A stretch of 64,000 nt of DNA. Origin: Cepaea nemoralis (taxonomy: Eukaryota; Mollusca; Gastropoda; Stylommatophora; Helicidae). The stretch covers positions 75,001 through 139,000 of the forward strand of contig JACEFZ010012653.1 of the NCBI GenBank assembly GCA_014155875.1, given 5' to 3'. Every line of letters begins with the position of its first letter. The stretch's first letter is position 1. Position numbers and translations under genes: made by a program. The notes beneath the pieces are model-generated. The model ran no database searches and had not been told where the DNA came from. It saw only the letters and a list, made by a program, of their open reading frames with translations. Positions 52,430 through 64,000 of this stretch are shown here, piece by piece.

Positions 52430-55400
52430 CCCTTTGTTTGATTTTGGTCTTCTCTACCTTCCTTATTTGATTTGGTCCCCTTTACTTCTACCCTTGTTTG
52501 GTGTGGTCCCCTTAACCTCCCCTTGTTTGGTGTGGTCCCCTTTAATTCCCCTTGTTTGGTGTGGTCCCCTTAACCTCCCCTTGTTTGATGTGGTCCCCTT
52601 AACCTCCCCATGTTTGGTGTGGTCCCCTTTAATTCCCCATGTTTGGTGTGGTCCCCTTAACCTTCCCTTGTTTGGTGTGGTCTCTTTTACTTCCCCTTGT
52701 TTGGTTTGGTCCCCTTAAACTTCCCTTGTTTGGTGTGGTTCCCTTAACTACCCCTTGTTTGGTGTGGTCCCCTTAAACTTCCCTTGTTTGGTGTGGTTCC
52801 CTTAACCTCCCCTTGTTTGGTGTGGTTCCCTTTACTTCCCCTTGTTTGGTGTGGTCCCCTTTACTTCCCCTTGTTTGGTGTGGTCCCCTTAACCTCCCCT
52901 TGTTTGGTGTGGTCCACGTAATCTCCAATTGTTTGGTGTGGTCTCCTTTACTTCACTTTGTTTGGTGTGGTCCCCTTTACATCCTCTTGTTTGGTGTGGT
53001 CCCCTTAACCTCCCCTTGTTTGGTGTGGTCCCCTTAAGCTACCCTTGTTTGGTGTGGTCCCTTAACCTCCCCTTGTATGGTGTGGTCCCCTTAACCTTCC
53101 CTTGTTTGGTGTGGTCCCCTTAGCCTCCCCTTGTTTGGTGTGGTCCCCTTAACCTCCCCTTGTTTGGAGTGGTCCCCTTAACCTCCCCTTGTTTGGTGTG
53201 GTCCCCTTTAATTCCCCTTGTTTGGTGTGGTCCCCTTAACCTCCCCTTGTTTGGTGTGGTCTCCTTTACTTCCCCTTGTTTGGTGTGATCCCGTTTACTT
53301 CCCCTTGTTTAGTGTGGTCCCCTTAACTACCCCTTGTTTGGTGTGGTCCCCTTAAACTTCACTTGTTTGGTGTGGTTCCCTTAACCTCCCCATGTTTGGT
53401 GTGGTCCCCTTAAACTTCCCTTGTTTGGAGTGGTCCCGTTTACTTCACAATGTTTGGTGTGGTCCACGTAACCTCCCCTAGTTTGTTGTGGTTCCCTTTA
53501 CTTCCCTTTGTTTGGTGTGGTTCCCTTTACTTCCCCTTGTTTGGTGTGGTCACCTTAACCTCCCCTTGTTTGGTGTGGTCCCCTTAACCTCACCTTGTCT
53601 GGTGTGGTCCCCTTTACTTCCCCTTGTTTGGTGTGGTCCCCTTAACCTCCCCTTGTTTGTTGTGGACCCCTTAACCTCATCCTGTTTGGTGTGGGCACCT
53701 TAAAATCCCCTTGTTTGGTGTGATCCCCTTTACTTCCCCTTGTTTGGTGTGGTCTACGTAATCTCCAATTGTTTGGCGTGGTCTCCTTTACTTCCCCTTG
53801 TTTGGTGTGGTCCCCTTTACGTCCCCTTGTTTGGTGTGGTCACCTTAACCTCCCCTTGCTTGGTGTGGTCCCCTTAACCTCCCCTTGTTTGGTGTGGTCC
53901 CCTTTACTTCCCCGTGTTTGGTGTGGTCCCCTTTACTTCCCCTTGTTTGATGTGGTCTCCTTTACTTCCCCGTGTTTGGTGTGGTCCCCTTTACTTCCCC
54001 TTGTTTGGTGTGGTCCCCTTAATCTCCCCTTGTTTGGTGTGGTCCCCTTAACATCCCCTTGTTTGGTGTGGTCCCCTTAACCTCCCATTGTTTGGTGTCG
54101 TCCCCTTTACTTCCCCTTGTTTGGTGTGGTCCCCTTTACTTCATCTTGTTTGGTGTGGTCCCCTTTACTTTCCCTTGTATGGTATGGTCCACGTAACCTC
54201 CCCTTGTTTGGTGTGGTCCCCTTTACTTCCCCTTGTTTGGTGTGGTCCCCTTTATTTTCACTTGTATGGTGTGGTCCACGTAACCTCCCCTTGTTTGGTG
54301 TGGTCCCCTTTACTTCCCCTTGTTTGGTGTGGTTCCCTTTACTTTCCCTTCTATGGTGTGGTCCACGTATTCTCCCCTTGTTTAGTGTGGTCCCCTTTAC
54401 TTCCCCTTGTTTAGTGTGGTCCCCTTAACCTCCCCTTGTTTGGTGTGGTCCCCTTAACCTCCCCTAGTTTGATGTGGTCCTCTTAACCTCCCCTTGTTTG
54501 GTGTGGTCCACGTAATCTCCAATTGTTTGGTGTGGTCTCCTTTACTTCCCCTTGTTTGGTGTGGTCCCCTTTACGTCCCTTGTTTGGTGTGGTCCCCTTA
54601 ACCTCCCCTTGTTTGGTGTGGTCCCCTTAACCTACCCTTGTTTGGTGTGGTCCCCTTAACCTCCCCTTGTTTGGTGTGGTCCCCTTAACCTCAACTTGTT
54701 TGGTGTGGTCTCCTTAACCTCCCCTTGTTTGGTGTGGTCTCCTTTACTTCCCCTTGTTTGGTGTGGTCCCCTTAACCTCCCCTTGTTTGATTTGGTCCCC
54801 TTAATCTACCCTTGTTTGGTGTGGTCCCCTTAACCTCCCCTTGTTTGGTGTGGTCCCCTTTAATTCCGATTGTTTGGTGTGGTCCCCTTAACCTCCCCTT
54901 GTTTGGTGTGGTCCCCTTACCCTCCCCTTGTTTGGTGTGGTCCCCTTTAATTCCCCTTGTTTGGTGTGGTCCCCTTAACCTTCCCTTGTTTGGTGTGGTC
55001 TCCTTTACTTCCCCTTGTTTGGTGTGGTCCCCTTAAACTTCCCTTGTTTGGTGTGGTTCCCTTACCTACCCCTTGTTTGGTGTGGTCCCCTTAAATTTCC
55101 CTTGTTTGGTGTGGTTCCCTTAACCTCCCCTTGTTTGGTGTGGTTCCCTTTACTTCCATTTGTTTGGTGTGGTCCCCTTTACTTCCCCTTGTTTGGTGTG
55201 GTCCCCTTAACTTCCCCTTGTTTGGTGTGGTCCCCTTAACCTCACCTTGTTTGGTGTGGTCCACGTAATCTCCAATTGTTTGGTGTGGTCTCCTTTACTT
55301 CCCCTTGTTTGGTGTGGTCCCCTTTACATCCCCTTGTTTGGTGTGGTCCCCTTAACCTCCCCTTGTTTGGTGTGGTCCCCTTAACCTCCCCTTGTTTGGA

Positions 55401-58400
55401 GTGGTCCCCTTAACCTCCCCTTGTTTGGTGTGGTCCCCTTTAATTCCCCTTGTTTGGTGTGGTCCCCTTAACCTCCCCTTGTTTGGTGTGGTCTCCTTTA
55501 CTTCCCCTTGTTTGGTGTGGTCCCCTTAACCTCCCCTTGTTTGGTGTGGTCCCCTTAACCTCCCCTTGTTTGGTGTGGTCCCCTTTAATTCCGATTGTTT
55601 GGTGTGGTCCCCTTAACCTCCCCTTGTTTGGTGTGGTCCCCTTAACCTCCCCTTGTTTGGTGTGGTCCCCTTTAATTCCCCTTGTTCCCCTTAACCTTCC
55701 CTTGTTTGGGTGGTCTCCTTTACTTCCCCTTGTTTGGTGTGGTCCCCTTAAACTTCCCTTGTTTGGTGTGGTTCCCTTACCTACCCCTTGTTTGGTGTGG
55801 TCCCCTTAAACTTCCCTTGTTTGGTGTGGTTCCCTTAACCTCCCCTTGTTTGGTGTGGTTCCCTTTACTTCCACTTGTTTGGTGTGGTCCCCTTTACTTC
55901 CCCTTGTTTGGTGTGGTCCCCTTAACCTCCCCTTGTTTGGTGTGGTCCCTTTAACCTCACCTTGTTTGGTGTGGTCCACGTAATCTCCAATTGTTTGGTG
56001 TGGTCTCCTTTACTTCCCCTTGTTTGGTGTGGTCCCCTTTACATCCCCTTGTTTGGTGTGGTCCCCTTAACCTCCCCTTGTTTGGTGTGGTCCCCTTAAC
56101 CTCCCCTTGTTTGGAGTGGTCCCCTTAACCTCCCCTTGTTTGGTGTGGTCCCCTTTAATTCCCCTTGTTTGGTGTGGTCCCCTTAACCTCCCCTTGTTTG
56201 GTGTGGTCTCCTTTACTTCCCCTTGCTTGGTGTGGCCCATTTACTTCCCCTTGTTTGGTGTGGTCCCCTTAACTACCCCTTGTTTGGTGTGGTCCCCTTA
56301 AACTTCACTTGTTTGGTGTGGTTCCCTTAACCTCCCCATGTTTGGTGTGGTCCCCTTAAACTTCCCTTGTTTGGAGTGGTCCCGTTTACTTCACAATGTT
56401 TGGTGTGGTCCACGTAACCTCCACTTGTTTGTTGTGGTTCCCTTTACTTCCCCTTGATTGGTGTGGTTCCCTTTACTTCCCCATGTTTGGTGTGGTTCCC
56501 TTAACCTCCCCTTGTTTGGTGTGGTCCCCTTAACCTCACCTCGTCTGGTGTGGTCCCCTTTACTTTCCCTTCTATTGTGTGGTCCACGTATTCTCCACTT
56601 GTTTAGTGTGGTCCCCTTTACTTCCCCTTGTTTAGTGTGGTCCCCTTAACCTCCCTTTGTTTGGTGTGGTCCCCTTAACCTCTCCTTGTTTGGTGTGGTC
56701 CCCTTAACTTCCCCTAGTTTGATGTGGTCCCCTTAACCTCCCCTTGTTTGGTGTGGTCCACGTAATCTCCAATTGTTTGGTGTGGTCCCCTTAACCCCCC
56801 CCCCCCCCCCTTGTTTGGTGTGGTCCCCTTAACCTCACCTTATTTGGTGTGGTCCCCTTAACCTCCCCTTGTTTGGTGTGGTCCCCTTAACCTCTTCTTG
56901 TTTGGTGTGGTCACCTTTACTTCCCCTTGTTTGGTGTGAGCCCTTTTATTTCCCCTTGTTTGGTGTGGTCCCTTAACCTCTCTTTTCTTGGTGTGGTCCC
57001 CTTAACCTACCCTTGTTTGGTGTGTTCCCCTTAACATCCCCTTGTTTGGTGTGGTCACCTTTACTTTCCCTTGTTTGGTGTTGTCCTTTTTACTTCCCCA
57101 TGTTTTGTGTGATCCCCTTTACTTCCCCTCGTTTGGTGTGGTCCCCTTTACTACACCTTGTTTGGTGTGGTCCCTTTAACCTCCCCTTGTTTGGTGTGGT
57201 CCCCTTTACTTCCCATTGTTTGGTGTGGTCCCCTTTACTACCCCTTGTTTGGTGTGGTCCCTTTAACCTCCCCTTGTTTGGTGTGGTCCCCTTTACTTCC
57301 CCTTGTTTGGTGTGGTCCCCTTAACCTCCCCTTGTTTGGTTTTGTCCCCTTAACCTCACCTTGTCTGGTGTGGTCCCCTTTACTTCCCCTTGTTTGGTGT
57401 GGTTCCCTTAACCTCCCCTTGTTTGTTGTGGTCCCCTTAACCTCATCCTGTTTGGTGTGGGCACCTTAAAATTCCCTTGTTTGGTGTGATCCCCTTTACT
57501 TCCCCTTGTTTGGTGTGGTCTACATAATCTCCAATTGTTTGGTGTGGTCTCCTTTACTTCCCCTTGTTTGGTGTGGTCCCCTTTACGTCCCCTTGTTTGG
57601 TGTGGTCCCCTTAACCTCCCCTTCTTTGGTGTGGTCCCCTTAACCTACCCTTGTTTGGTGTGGTCCCCTTTACTTCCCCTTGTTTGGTGTGGTCCCCTTT
57701 ACTTCCCCTTGTTTGGTGTGGTCTCCTTTACTTCCCCGTGTTTGGTGTGGTCCCCTTTACTTCCCCTTGTTTGGTGTGGTCCCCTTAAACTCCCCTTGTT
57801 TGGTGTGGTCCCCTTAACATCCCCTTGTTTGATGTGGTCCCATAAACCTCCCCTTGTTTGGTGTGGTCACCTTTACTTCCCCTTGTTTGGTGTGGTCCCC
57901 TTAACCTCCGCTTGTTTGGTGTGCTCCCCTTTACTTCCCCTTGTTTAGTGTGGTCCCCTTTACTTCCCCTTGTTTGGTGTGGTCCCCTTTACTTCCCCTT
58001 GTTTGGTGTGGTCCCCTTAACCTTCCCTTGTTTAGTGTGGTCCCGTTTACTTCCCCTTGTTTGGTGTGGTCCCCTTAACCTCCCCATGTTTGGTGTGGTC
58101 CCTTTAACCTCCCCTTGTTTGGTGTGGTTCCCTTTACTTTCCTTTGTTTGGTGGGGTCCCCTTTACTTCCCCTTGTTTGGTGTAGTCCCCTTAACGTCCA
58201 ATTGTAGGGTGTGGTCCTCTTTACTTCCCCTTGTTTGGTGTAGTCCCCTTTACGTCCCCTTGTTTGGTGTGGTCCGCTTAACCTCCCCTTGTTTGGTGTG
58301 GTACCCTTTACTTCCCCTTGTTTGGTGTTGTCCCCTTTACTTCCCCTTGTTTGGTGTGGTCCCCTTTACTTCCCCTTGTTTGGTGTGGTCTTCTTTACTG

Positions 58401-59745
58401 CCCCTTGTTTGGTGTCGTCCCCTTTACTTCCCCTTGTTTGGAGTGGTCCTCTTAACCTCCCCTTGTTCGGTATGGTCCCCTTTCTTCCCCTTGTTTGGTG
58501 TCGTCCGCTTAACCTCCCCTTGTTTGGTGTGGTCCCCTTTACTTCCCCTTGTTTGGTGTGGTCCCCTTTACTTCCCCTTGTTTGGTGTGGTCCCCTTAAC
58601 CTCCCCTTGTTTTGTGTGGTCCGCTTTACTTCCTCTTGTTTGGTGTGGTCCCCTTTACTTCCCCTTGTTTGGTGTGGTCCCCTTAACCTCCCCTTGTTTG
58701 GTGTGGTCCTCTTTACTTCCCCTTGTTTGGTGTGTTCCCCTTTACTTCCCCTTGTTTGGAGTGGTCCTCTTAACCTCCCCTTGTTCGGTATGGTCCCCTT
58801 TCTTCCCCTTGTTTGGTGTCGTCCGCTTAACCTCCCCTTGTTTGGTGTGGTCCCCTTTACTTCCCCTTGTTTGGTGTGGTCCCCTTTACTTCCCCTTGTT
58901 TGGTGTGGTCCCCTTAACCTCCCCTTGTTTTGTGTGGTCCGCTTTACTTCCCCTTGTTTGGTGTGGTCCCCTTTACTTCCCCTTGTTTGGTGTGTTCCCC
59001 TTTACTTCCCCTTGTTTGGAGTGGTCCTCTTAACCTCCCCTTGTTCGGTATGGTCCCCTTAATCTCCCCTTGTTTGGTGTAGTCCCCTTTACTTCCCCTT
59101 GTTTGGTGTGGTCCCCTTTACTTCCCCTTGTTTCGTGTGGTCCTCTTTACTTCCCCTTGTATGTTGTGGTCCCCTTTACTTCCCCTTGTTTTGTGTGGTC
59201 CTCTTTACTTCCCCTTGTTTGGTGTAGTCCCCTTTACTTCCCCTTGTTTGGTGTAGTCCCCTTTACTTCCCCTTGTTTGGTGTGGTCCCCTTTACTTCCC
59301 CTTGTTTGGTGTGGTCCCCGTTACTTCCCCTTGTTTGGTGTGGTCCCCTTTACTTCCCCTTGTTTGGTGTGGTACCCTTTACTTCCCCTTGTTTGGTGTG
59401 GTCCTCTTTACTTCCCCTTGTTTGGTGTCGTCCCCTTTCTTCCCCTTGTTTGGTGTGGTCCGCTTAACCTCCCCTTGTTTGGTGTGGTCCCCTTTACTTC
59501 CCCTTGTTTGGTGTGGTCCCCTTTACTTCCCCTTGTTTGGTGTAGTCCCCTTTACTTCCCCTTGTTTGGTGTGGTCCGCTTAACCTCCCCTTGTTTGGTG
59601 TGGTCCCCTTTACGTCCCCTTGTTTGGTGTGGTCCCCTTTACTTCCCCTTGCTTGGTGTGGACCCCTTTACTTCCCCTTGTTTGGTGTGGTCCTCCTTAC
59701 TTCCCCTTGTTTGGTGTGGTCCCCTTTCTTCCCCTTGTTTGGCTT
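52430..59745 (+). repeat. 29-bp satellite-like array, about 250 units
   Basis: Unit of 29 bp with core TTTGGTGTGGTCCCCTT and a variable part TACTTCCCC or AACCTCCCC. The AACC type prevails in the first two thirds, the TACT type after about 57900. Higher-order duplications are visible: a block of about 25 units (about 716-725 bp) recurs at 54870-55250 and 55590-55960, and a block of 11 units near 58436 recurs as 9 units near 58754. The plus strand has very few A residues. Open frames of up to 391 codons across the array reflect the lack of stop codons in the unit and are not genes. Confidence 0.97.
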
Positions 59746-60440
59746 GGTCCCCTTAACCCCCCCCCCCTTGTTTGGCTTGGTCCGCTTAACCCCCCCCCCT
59801 TGTTTGGCTTGGTTCTCGCTACCCCCCCCCCTTGTTTGGCTTGGTTCTCGCTACCCCCCCCCCCCTTGTTTGGCTTGGTCCCCTTAACCCCCCCCCCCTT
59901 CTTTGGCTTGGTCCCCTTAACCCCCCCCTTGTTTGGCTTGGTTCTCGCTACCCCCCCCCCCCCCCCTTGTTTGGTTTGGTTCTCGCTACCCCTTTATTTG
60001 TTCCACTTTACACATCCCCCCCCCTTGTTTTGCTTGGTCCCCTTAACTCCTCCCCCCCCCCACCCCCTTGTTTGGTTTGGTCCCCTCTGCTCCTTTGTTT
60101 GGTTTTGTCCCCTCTGCCCTCCCCTTATTTGGTTTGTTCCCCTCTACCCCCTGTTTGGTTTCGGTCCCTCTACCCTCCCAACCCCTCCTTTTTGTGTTTG
60201 ATGTTTGGCCCCCTCTACCACCTCTACTTGTTGTGTTTGGTTTTTGGTCCCCTCTTCCCCTCACCCTCCTTTTTGTCTTTGGTATTTGGTCCCATTTACC
60301 CACTCCCCTTTTTGTGTCTAGTTTGGTTTTGGGCTCCTCCACCTTTTTTTTTTTTTTTTTGGATTTGGGCCCCTCTCTCCTATTATTTGGTTTTATGCCC
60401 CTCTTAAATACTCCTCCTTTTTTTGTTGGTTAGGTTTTGG
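59746..60440 (+). repeat. degenerate end of the 29-bp array with poly-C tracts
   Basis: Units change to TTTGGCTTGGTCCCCTTAAC followed by runs of 7-17 C. From about 60060 the repeat becomes irregular, with TTTGGTTTTGGTCCCCTCT-like motifs and a T run at 60344-60360. Confidence 0.88.
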
Positions 60441-60894
60441 GGCCCTATACCAACTTTTTCTTTTGACCCTTACCCACTTTTACCTGTACCCACTCCACTC
60501 TACCCTTAGTTTACCTCAACCCCCCTCTCCCCTACTTTTTGTTGGGTTGTGGGGGTCCCTCCCTCTTTTCTCTTTGGTTATGGGGCCCTCTAACCATCAT
60601 TTTTTTTTCCGGGTTCCTCACCCTTTTGTTTTCGGCCCCTATCCACTTGTACCTTTACATACTCCCACTCCCACTCCACATTTACTTTACCTTACCTTAC
60701 CATCTTAGCCCCACCTTACCCTCCACCTTAACCCCCACCTTATATTAACTTTGCCCCCCGGCCCCTACCATTGCCCCATATCTTTGACCCTGCCCTTGAC
60801 CTGACCCTTATCTTCCCTCTACTTCACATACTGTTTCGTTTAGAACCACTTATAAAACATCCCGGGACGGAAAGGTTATTTTAAAACAGGGAGT
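60441..60894. other. pyrimidine-rich transition, no gene
   Basis: C/T-rich sequence with irregular CACTCCCAC and ACCTTACC motifs, apparently decayed array. Nothing coding. Confidence 0.5.
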
Positions 60895-60970
60895 TAAAAG
60901 GCACGAGAATACACTTCATTGTACCGGGTTTTATCCCTATATAGCTTGGTCTCTTTCCAGCAGGTCCTGT
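60895..60970 (-). mobile_element. tRNA-derived SINE, family 2, 3' fragment
   Basis: ACTTCATTGTACCGGGTTTT and GCTTGGTCTCTTTCC match 43880-43920 (ACTTCATTGCACCGTGTTTT, GCTCGGTCTCTTTCC). Only the tail part is present. Confidence 0.6.
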
Positions 60971-61637
60971 CTGCCGTCTTCTCTTGCTCTTTTACCATGC
61001 AGTTTGCCCACTATCACAAATATTATAAGTTTATTCAAGCTCTACTTGTCTGATGGACATCTATAAACATGCATAAATTGAGTTCATGCAATAAAAAGAA
61101 CACAAACACATTCACGCCACATGAAGTGGCATGTTGCATTTTCTACACGCCACTTCAGGTGAAGGGAATATATAGTGATAATTCACTTTATGTCACTTTG
61201 TCAACATATCAAGAACAATACATCTTCACAACATACGTATTTACATTGCAATATTTGAATTAAATATTAAGTTGTTCAGACTGCAAAAACAGTCAAAAAG
61301 GGATGAACCCCTTGTAAGTGCGCCATGCGGGAAACCAAGGAAGAATGCTCAACACAGAACTGGTGTCGTCAACAACTACACGATGAGTGAGATACTTTTC
61401 TATTTCTCCATGGCGTATGTATCTCCTCCCCCCAGTCTTTTCAAACTCTCTTCTAGTGATTGACGGTTGAGGAGTATTATATGTTCTGTGTCTGACCAGG
61501 TCAATCGGAATTGTTTATCACAAACAGACATCCGTTATAAACATGTTAAGAACAACCCTACGTATAATTTAATGCAACAAGCAATATAAACTTACCACTT
61601 AATTTAAGTTTAACAGCAAATAACATCAAAGACTTCT
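60971..61637. other. no gene recognised
   Basis: Unassigned A/T-rich sequence; short frames only. Confidence 0.4.
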
Positions 61638-61649
61638 ATCTGTGTATTC

Positions 61650-61894
61650 GCCGGACTCCCTAACGAAGAAGATAAGGACGTTGTTCGTAATCCCGTATAC
61701 TCTCGTACCAAACACAGCTGCGCGAGATTCGGCAGCGGATCGTTTCGCATTGATTACTTACGGAGGGTATGTGAGCCGGTCGTTCAGAAAGCACAGGTAA
61801 ACTACTGAACGTAAAAACTTGCCAAGACATCAATAGCAGCTGAACAAATGCTGGTGTCGACTGCAATGTCCTGTAAAGGATATGCGAAAAAACA
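61650..61894 (+). mobile_element. tRNA-derived SINE, family 1, copy iv
   Basis: Flanked by a perfect 12-bp duplication ATCTGTGTATTC at 61638-61649 and 61895-61906. Starts GCCGGACTCC, has the core GAGCCGGTCGTTCAGAAAGC and GTAAACTACTGAACGTAAAA, and ends GTCCTGTAAAGGATATGCGA followed by AAAAA. The B-box region is diverged. Confidence 0.92.
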
Positions 61895-61906
61895 ATCTGT
61901 GTATTC

Positions 61907-62834
61907 ATGTTCTCTTTGTCGACAACATAACATGTGTGTTTACCAGCCCTCCTCGTTACCTTATCTCTAATATGTAAATATTTATTTTATTGAATACATT
62001 GTCAATTCTTCAGCCTGTTTATTATATTTCCCAAAGACATTCCAATGTAACACGAAGATTTGCCGGGCACAAGTATAGCAACTTAGGCTGTGAACAATGC
62101 TGAACAAGACTTGTGTCTACTTTAAGTTATGCAGTCTAGCGTGTGTGCCTTCACCGGCGCGGAAAGGGTGGGATCCCGGCTTGGTCCTTCAACAAGGCTT
62201 TCGTACGGCGCTGACTTCTGAGCCCATGACCTGCAACAGCGAGGACACTATATCCCAGACTTCCGTCACTGACAGCACTTCCCTTAGTGGCTGCTATTGC
62301 TTGATGGTTGGTGATCAAGGCGGGAGCTGACTCGTTTCGGCTATCTGTCCCCTCCAAGTCCGGTTCGCTAGCCTGCAGGATTGTTCGAGATGTGAATGTG
62401 CCGTCCTGGCTCTATAGATCTCTCTGTTTGTCTGATGATGCCTGCAGGCTCGTACCGAGACAAGGAGTTTGAGTCTGCCGTACCCTAAGCCCCTGCTCCA
62501 GACAGTCCCAGACCATAAACCAATACTGTGAACGGAAGCTTGGGCTACAGCGTCCTATAAACATTGCTGCAGGTGAAGACAGCGGACAGGGCATCCCATA
62601 TCTACTGTATATGCCCAGGAGTCAGACAACCGATATCCATCAGCGGCCAAAAGTGACCAAGTCACGGGGGGCGGGGACTGTGAGATCATACTTTCATTTA
62701 ATTTGGAAAGTGATGCACTGACAGTACTTCCGCTAGAAATTATCCCTGTCTGCCAGACATTTCATCTGTCTGTCAGCCTCGTGCATGTGCCTGCACTAAT
62801 GATTGTTGGTAACGGGTATCCATTATCAAAGGTA
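61907..62834. other. no gene recognised
   Basis: Unassigned; GC content rises at 62130-62650. Open frames at 62097-62357 on both strands have no recognisable domain. Confidence 0.4.
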
Positions 62835-63015
62835 AGGTAAGAGACCACCTGCCCTTCGCTAGCCTGCTCCCATGGGTAGAGTACCCGTTTAGCCATTAAA
62901 ACAAATAAACTGGAAACCAAGGTAGAAAGACTGATCTTGAGAGCAACCGACAGATAGTTGCTGGTTATGGTTTCAAGTAGGCGACTGCCGTGAGATTGGT
63001 TTCTGGAGAATTAGG
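62835..63015 (+). repeat. dispersed repeat, copy 1 of 2
   Basis: Blocks GAGTACCCGTTTAGCC and CCGACAGATAGTTGCTGGTT then GGTTTCA recur in the same order at 63785-63990. Confidence 0.65.
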
Positions 63016-63299
63016 ATTCTCCCTTTAATGCCATTTCCGTGTTTGCTTTCCAGTGACATTTTAAAATGATAACGGTCTGACTAGGTATAAAGGATACGAC
63101 CCTTTATATTTATTGGGTATATGGTGCTGGCGTGACATGTTTATAGATCAATAGGCACACCGCTTAACGTGATACATATCATGAAGGCACACAATTAATA
63201 CCATATAAATATTACGAAGGTGATTAATTATAGCTACTAGTAAATATCGAAATGTGTCAACTATTGGTAATATATTGTACACTGTTGTAAGTAAAAGAA
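63016..63299. other. spacer
   Basis: A/T-rich, nothing recognised. Confidence 0.4.
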
Positions 63300-63765
63300 A
63301 ATATTCACCATGTGTATATGAATCACCAAACACAGGTCAAACAGAGAGAATATTGGTTACATAAAATACAAATCACCATACATCATGTCAAACAGTGAGA
63401 ATATTTGTGACATGTATATAAATCACCTCACATCAGGTCAAACAGTGGGAATAATTGTGATATGTATATAAATCACCTCACATCAGGTCAAACAGTGAGA
63501 ATATTGGTGATATGTATATAAATCACCACACATCAGGTCAAACAGTGAGAATATTGGTGATATGTATATAAATCACCACACATCAGGTCAAACAGTGAGA
63601 ATATTGGTGATATGTATATAAATCACCACACATCAGATCAAACAGTGAGAATATTGGTGATATGTATATAAATCACCACACATCAGATCAAATAGTGAGA
63701 ATATTGGTGATATGTATATAAATCACCACCACATCAGATCAAACAGTGAGACTATGGAGTGATAT
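63300..63765 (+). repeat. 50-bp minisatellite, about 9 units
   Basis: Units contain GTGATATGTATATAAATCAC, CACACATCAGGTCAAACAGT and GAGAATATTG. Each has a small inverted repeat GGTGAT...ATCACC around TATATAA. Units diverge at both ends of the array. Confidence 0.93.
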
Positions 63766-63784
63766 GTTATATCATTAAACGGGT

Positions 63785-63990
63785 AGAGCGGGGTAGGGTA
63801 TACACTATCACAAAGAGAAGTAGGTGCCTCCTTCCCTCCGCTAGCGCATACCCGGGACACCCTTGGGCAACGTGAGTACCCCGTTTAGCCCCACAACAGG
63901 GTAACGTGAAGCCATGGGAGCAGGTGGTGGATGGACGTGGAGCAGCCGACAGATAGTGTGTGGTGATGGTTTCATGCAGTGACGGTGGGC
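63785..63990 (+). repeat. dispersed repeat, copy 2 of 2
   Basis: Contains GAGTACCCCGTTTAGCC and CCGACAGATAGTGTGTGGTG then GGTTTCATGCAG, matching 62835-63015; it runs towards the window end. Confidence 0.65.
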
Positions 63991-64000
63991 AGAGGATCTC

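Noticed and set aside
52434..60407. Many frames of 60-391 codons rich in Leu, Pro, Val and Trp
   Set aside because: The 29-bp unit has almost no stop codons on the plus strand; frames change phase each unit and overlap each other.
63300..63765. CRISPR-like regular array
   Set aside because: The units repeat entirely with no unique spacers, and the context is eukaryotic.

Overview
The window is nuclear DNA of a metazoan and looks like a transposon-rich intergenic region. It carries one host protein gene, an SLC22-type transporter, with a canonical 3' splice site and a large coding exon near 45.1-46.6 kb. Everything else recognisable is mobile DNA, its debris, or tandem repeats. The mixture of RTE-like LINEs with microsatellite tails, tRNA-derived SINEs, Ty3/gypsy elements with integrase ahead of reverse transcriptase, a hAT MITE and a mariner-like relic fits an invertebrate. 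A mollusc or other lophotrochozoan is my best guess, but no sequence here proves the taxon.

Region 1-24 kb. A degenerate LTR retrotransposon (copy 1, 1-7444, 5' part outside the window) is followed by three LINE 3' fragments ending in pentamer or triplet repeats. Next come RNase H-bearing LINE debris broken by a SINE and by a 410-bp hAT MITE, a C-rich simple repeat and a mariner-like transposase fragment. A complete LTR element follows (copy 2, 14244-22686, 611/612-bp LTRs, target duplication CCGAG), then another LINE fragment and a SINE. Copies 1 to 3 of the LTR family share the domain order gag, protease, integrase, reverse transcriptase, RNase H, which is the Gmr1-like arrangement. Copy 1 keeps the integrase DD35E core. 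Copies 2 and 3 have lost that core through different deletions.

Region 24.5-41 kb is a nested insertion stack that I could resolve with target-site duplications. A remnant of an uncharacterised multicopy protein family on the minus strand is split by an RNase H LINE (TCCCCTT), an RTE-like LINE (AATGAAAA) and a second LINE family (TATAGAAAGT). That last LINE is split by a 3.3-kb element with TG...CA ends (CTGAC). This in turn is split by LTR element copy 3 on the minus strand (31204-38917, CACAT).

Region 41-52 kb. A partial duplicate of the SLC22 splice acceptor and exon start lies at 41.7 kb. It is separated from the real exon by a 35-bp minisatellite, a second SINE family, a 390-bp (TTC)n tract and a 41-bp triplication. 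The transporter frame is broken once near its end, and a SINE sits 80 bp after its stop. Downstream are a 55-bp minisatellite, a 64-bp minisatellite that seems to have grown out of LINE reverse transcriptase sequence, a hairpin-forming inverted array and further LINE fragments.

Region 52.4-64 kb. A 29-bp satellite-like array runs for about 7.3 kb with higher-order duplications and ends in poly-C-interrupted units. After it come a SINE-2 fragment, a full-length SINE with target duplication, a dispersed repeat pair and a 50-bp minisatellite.

The best candidates for new biology are the integrase-core-less Gmr1-like copies, the four-copy SINE family with its shared core, and the large 29-bp array.
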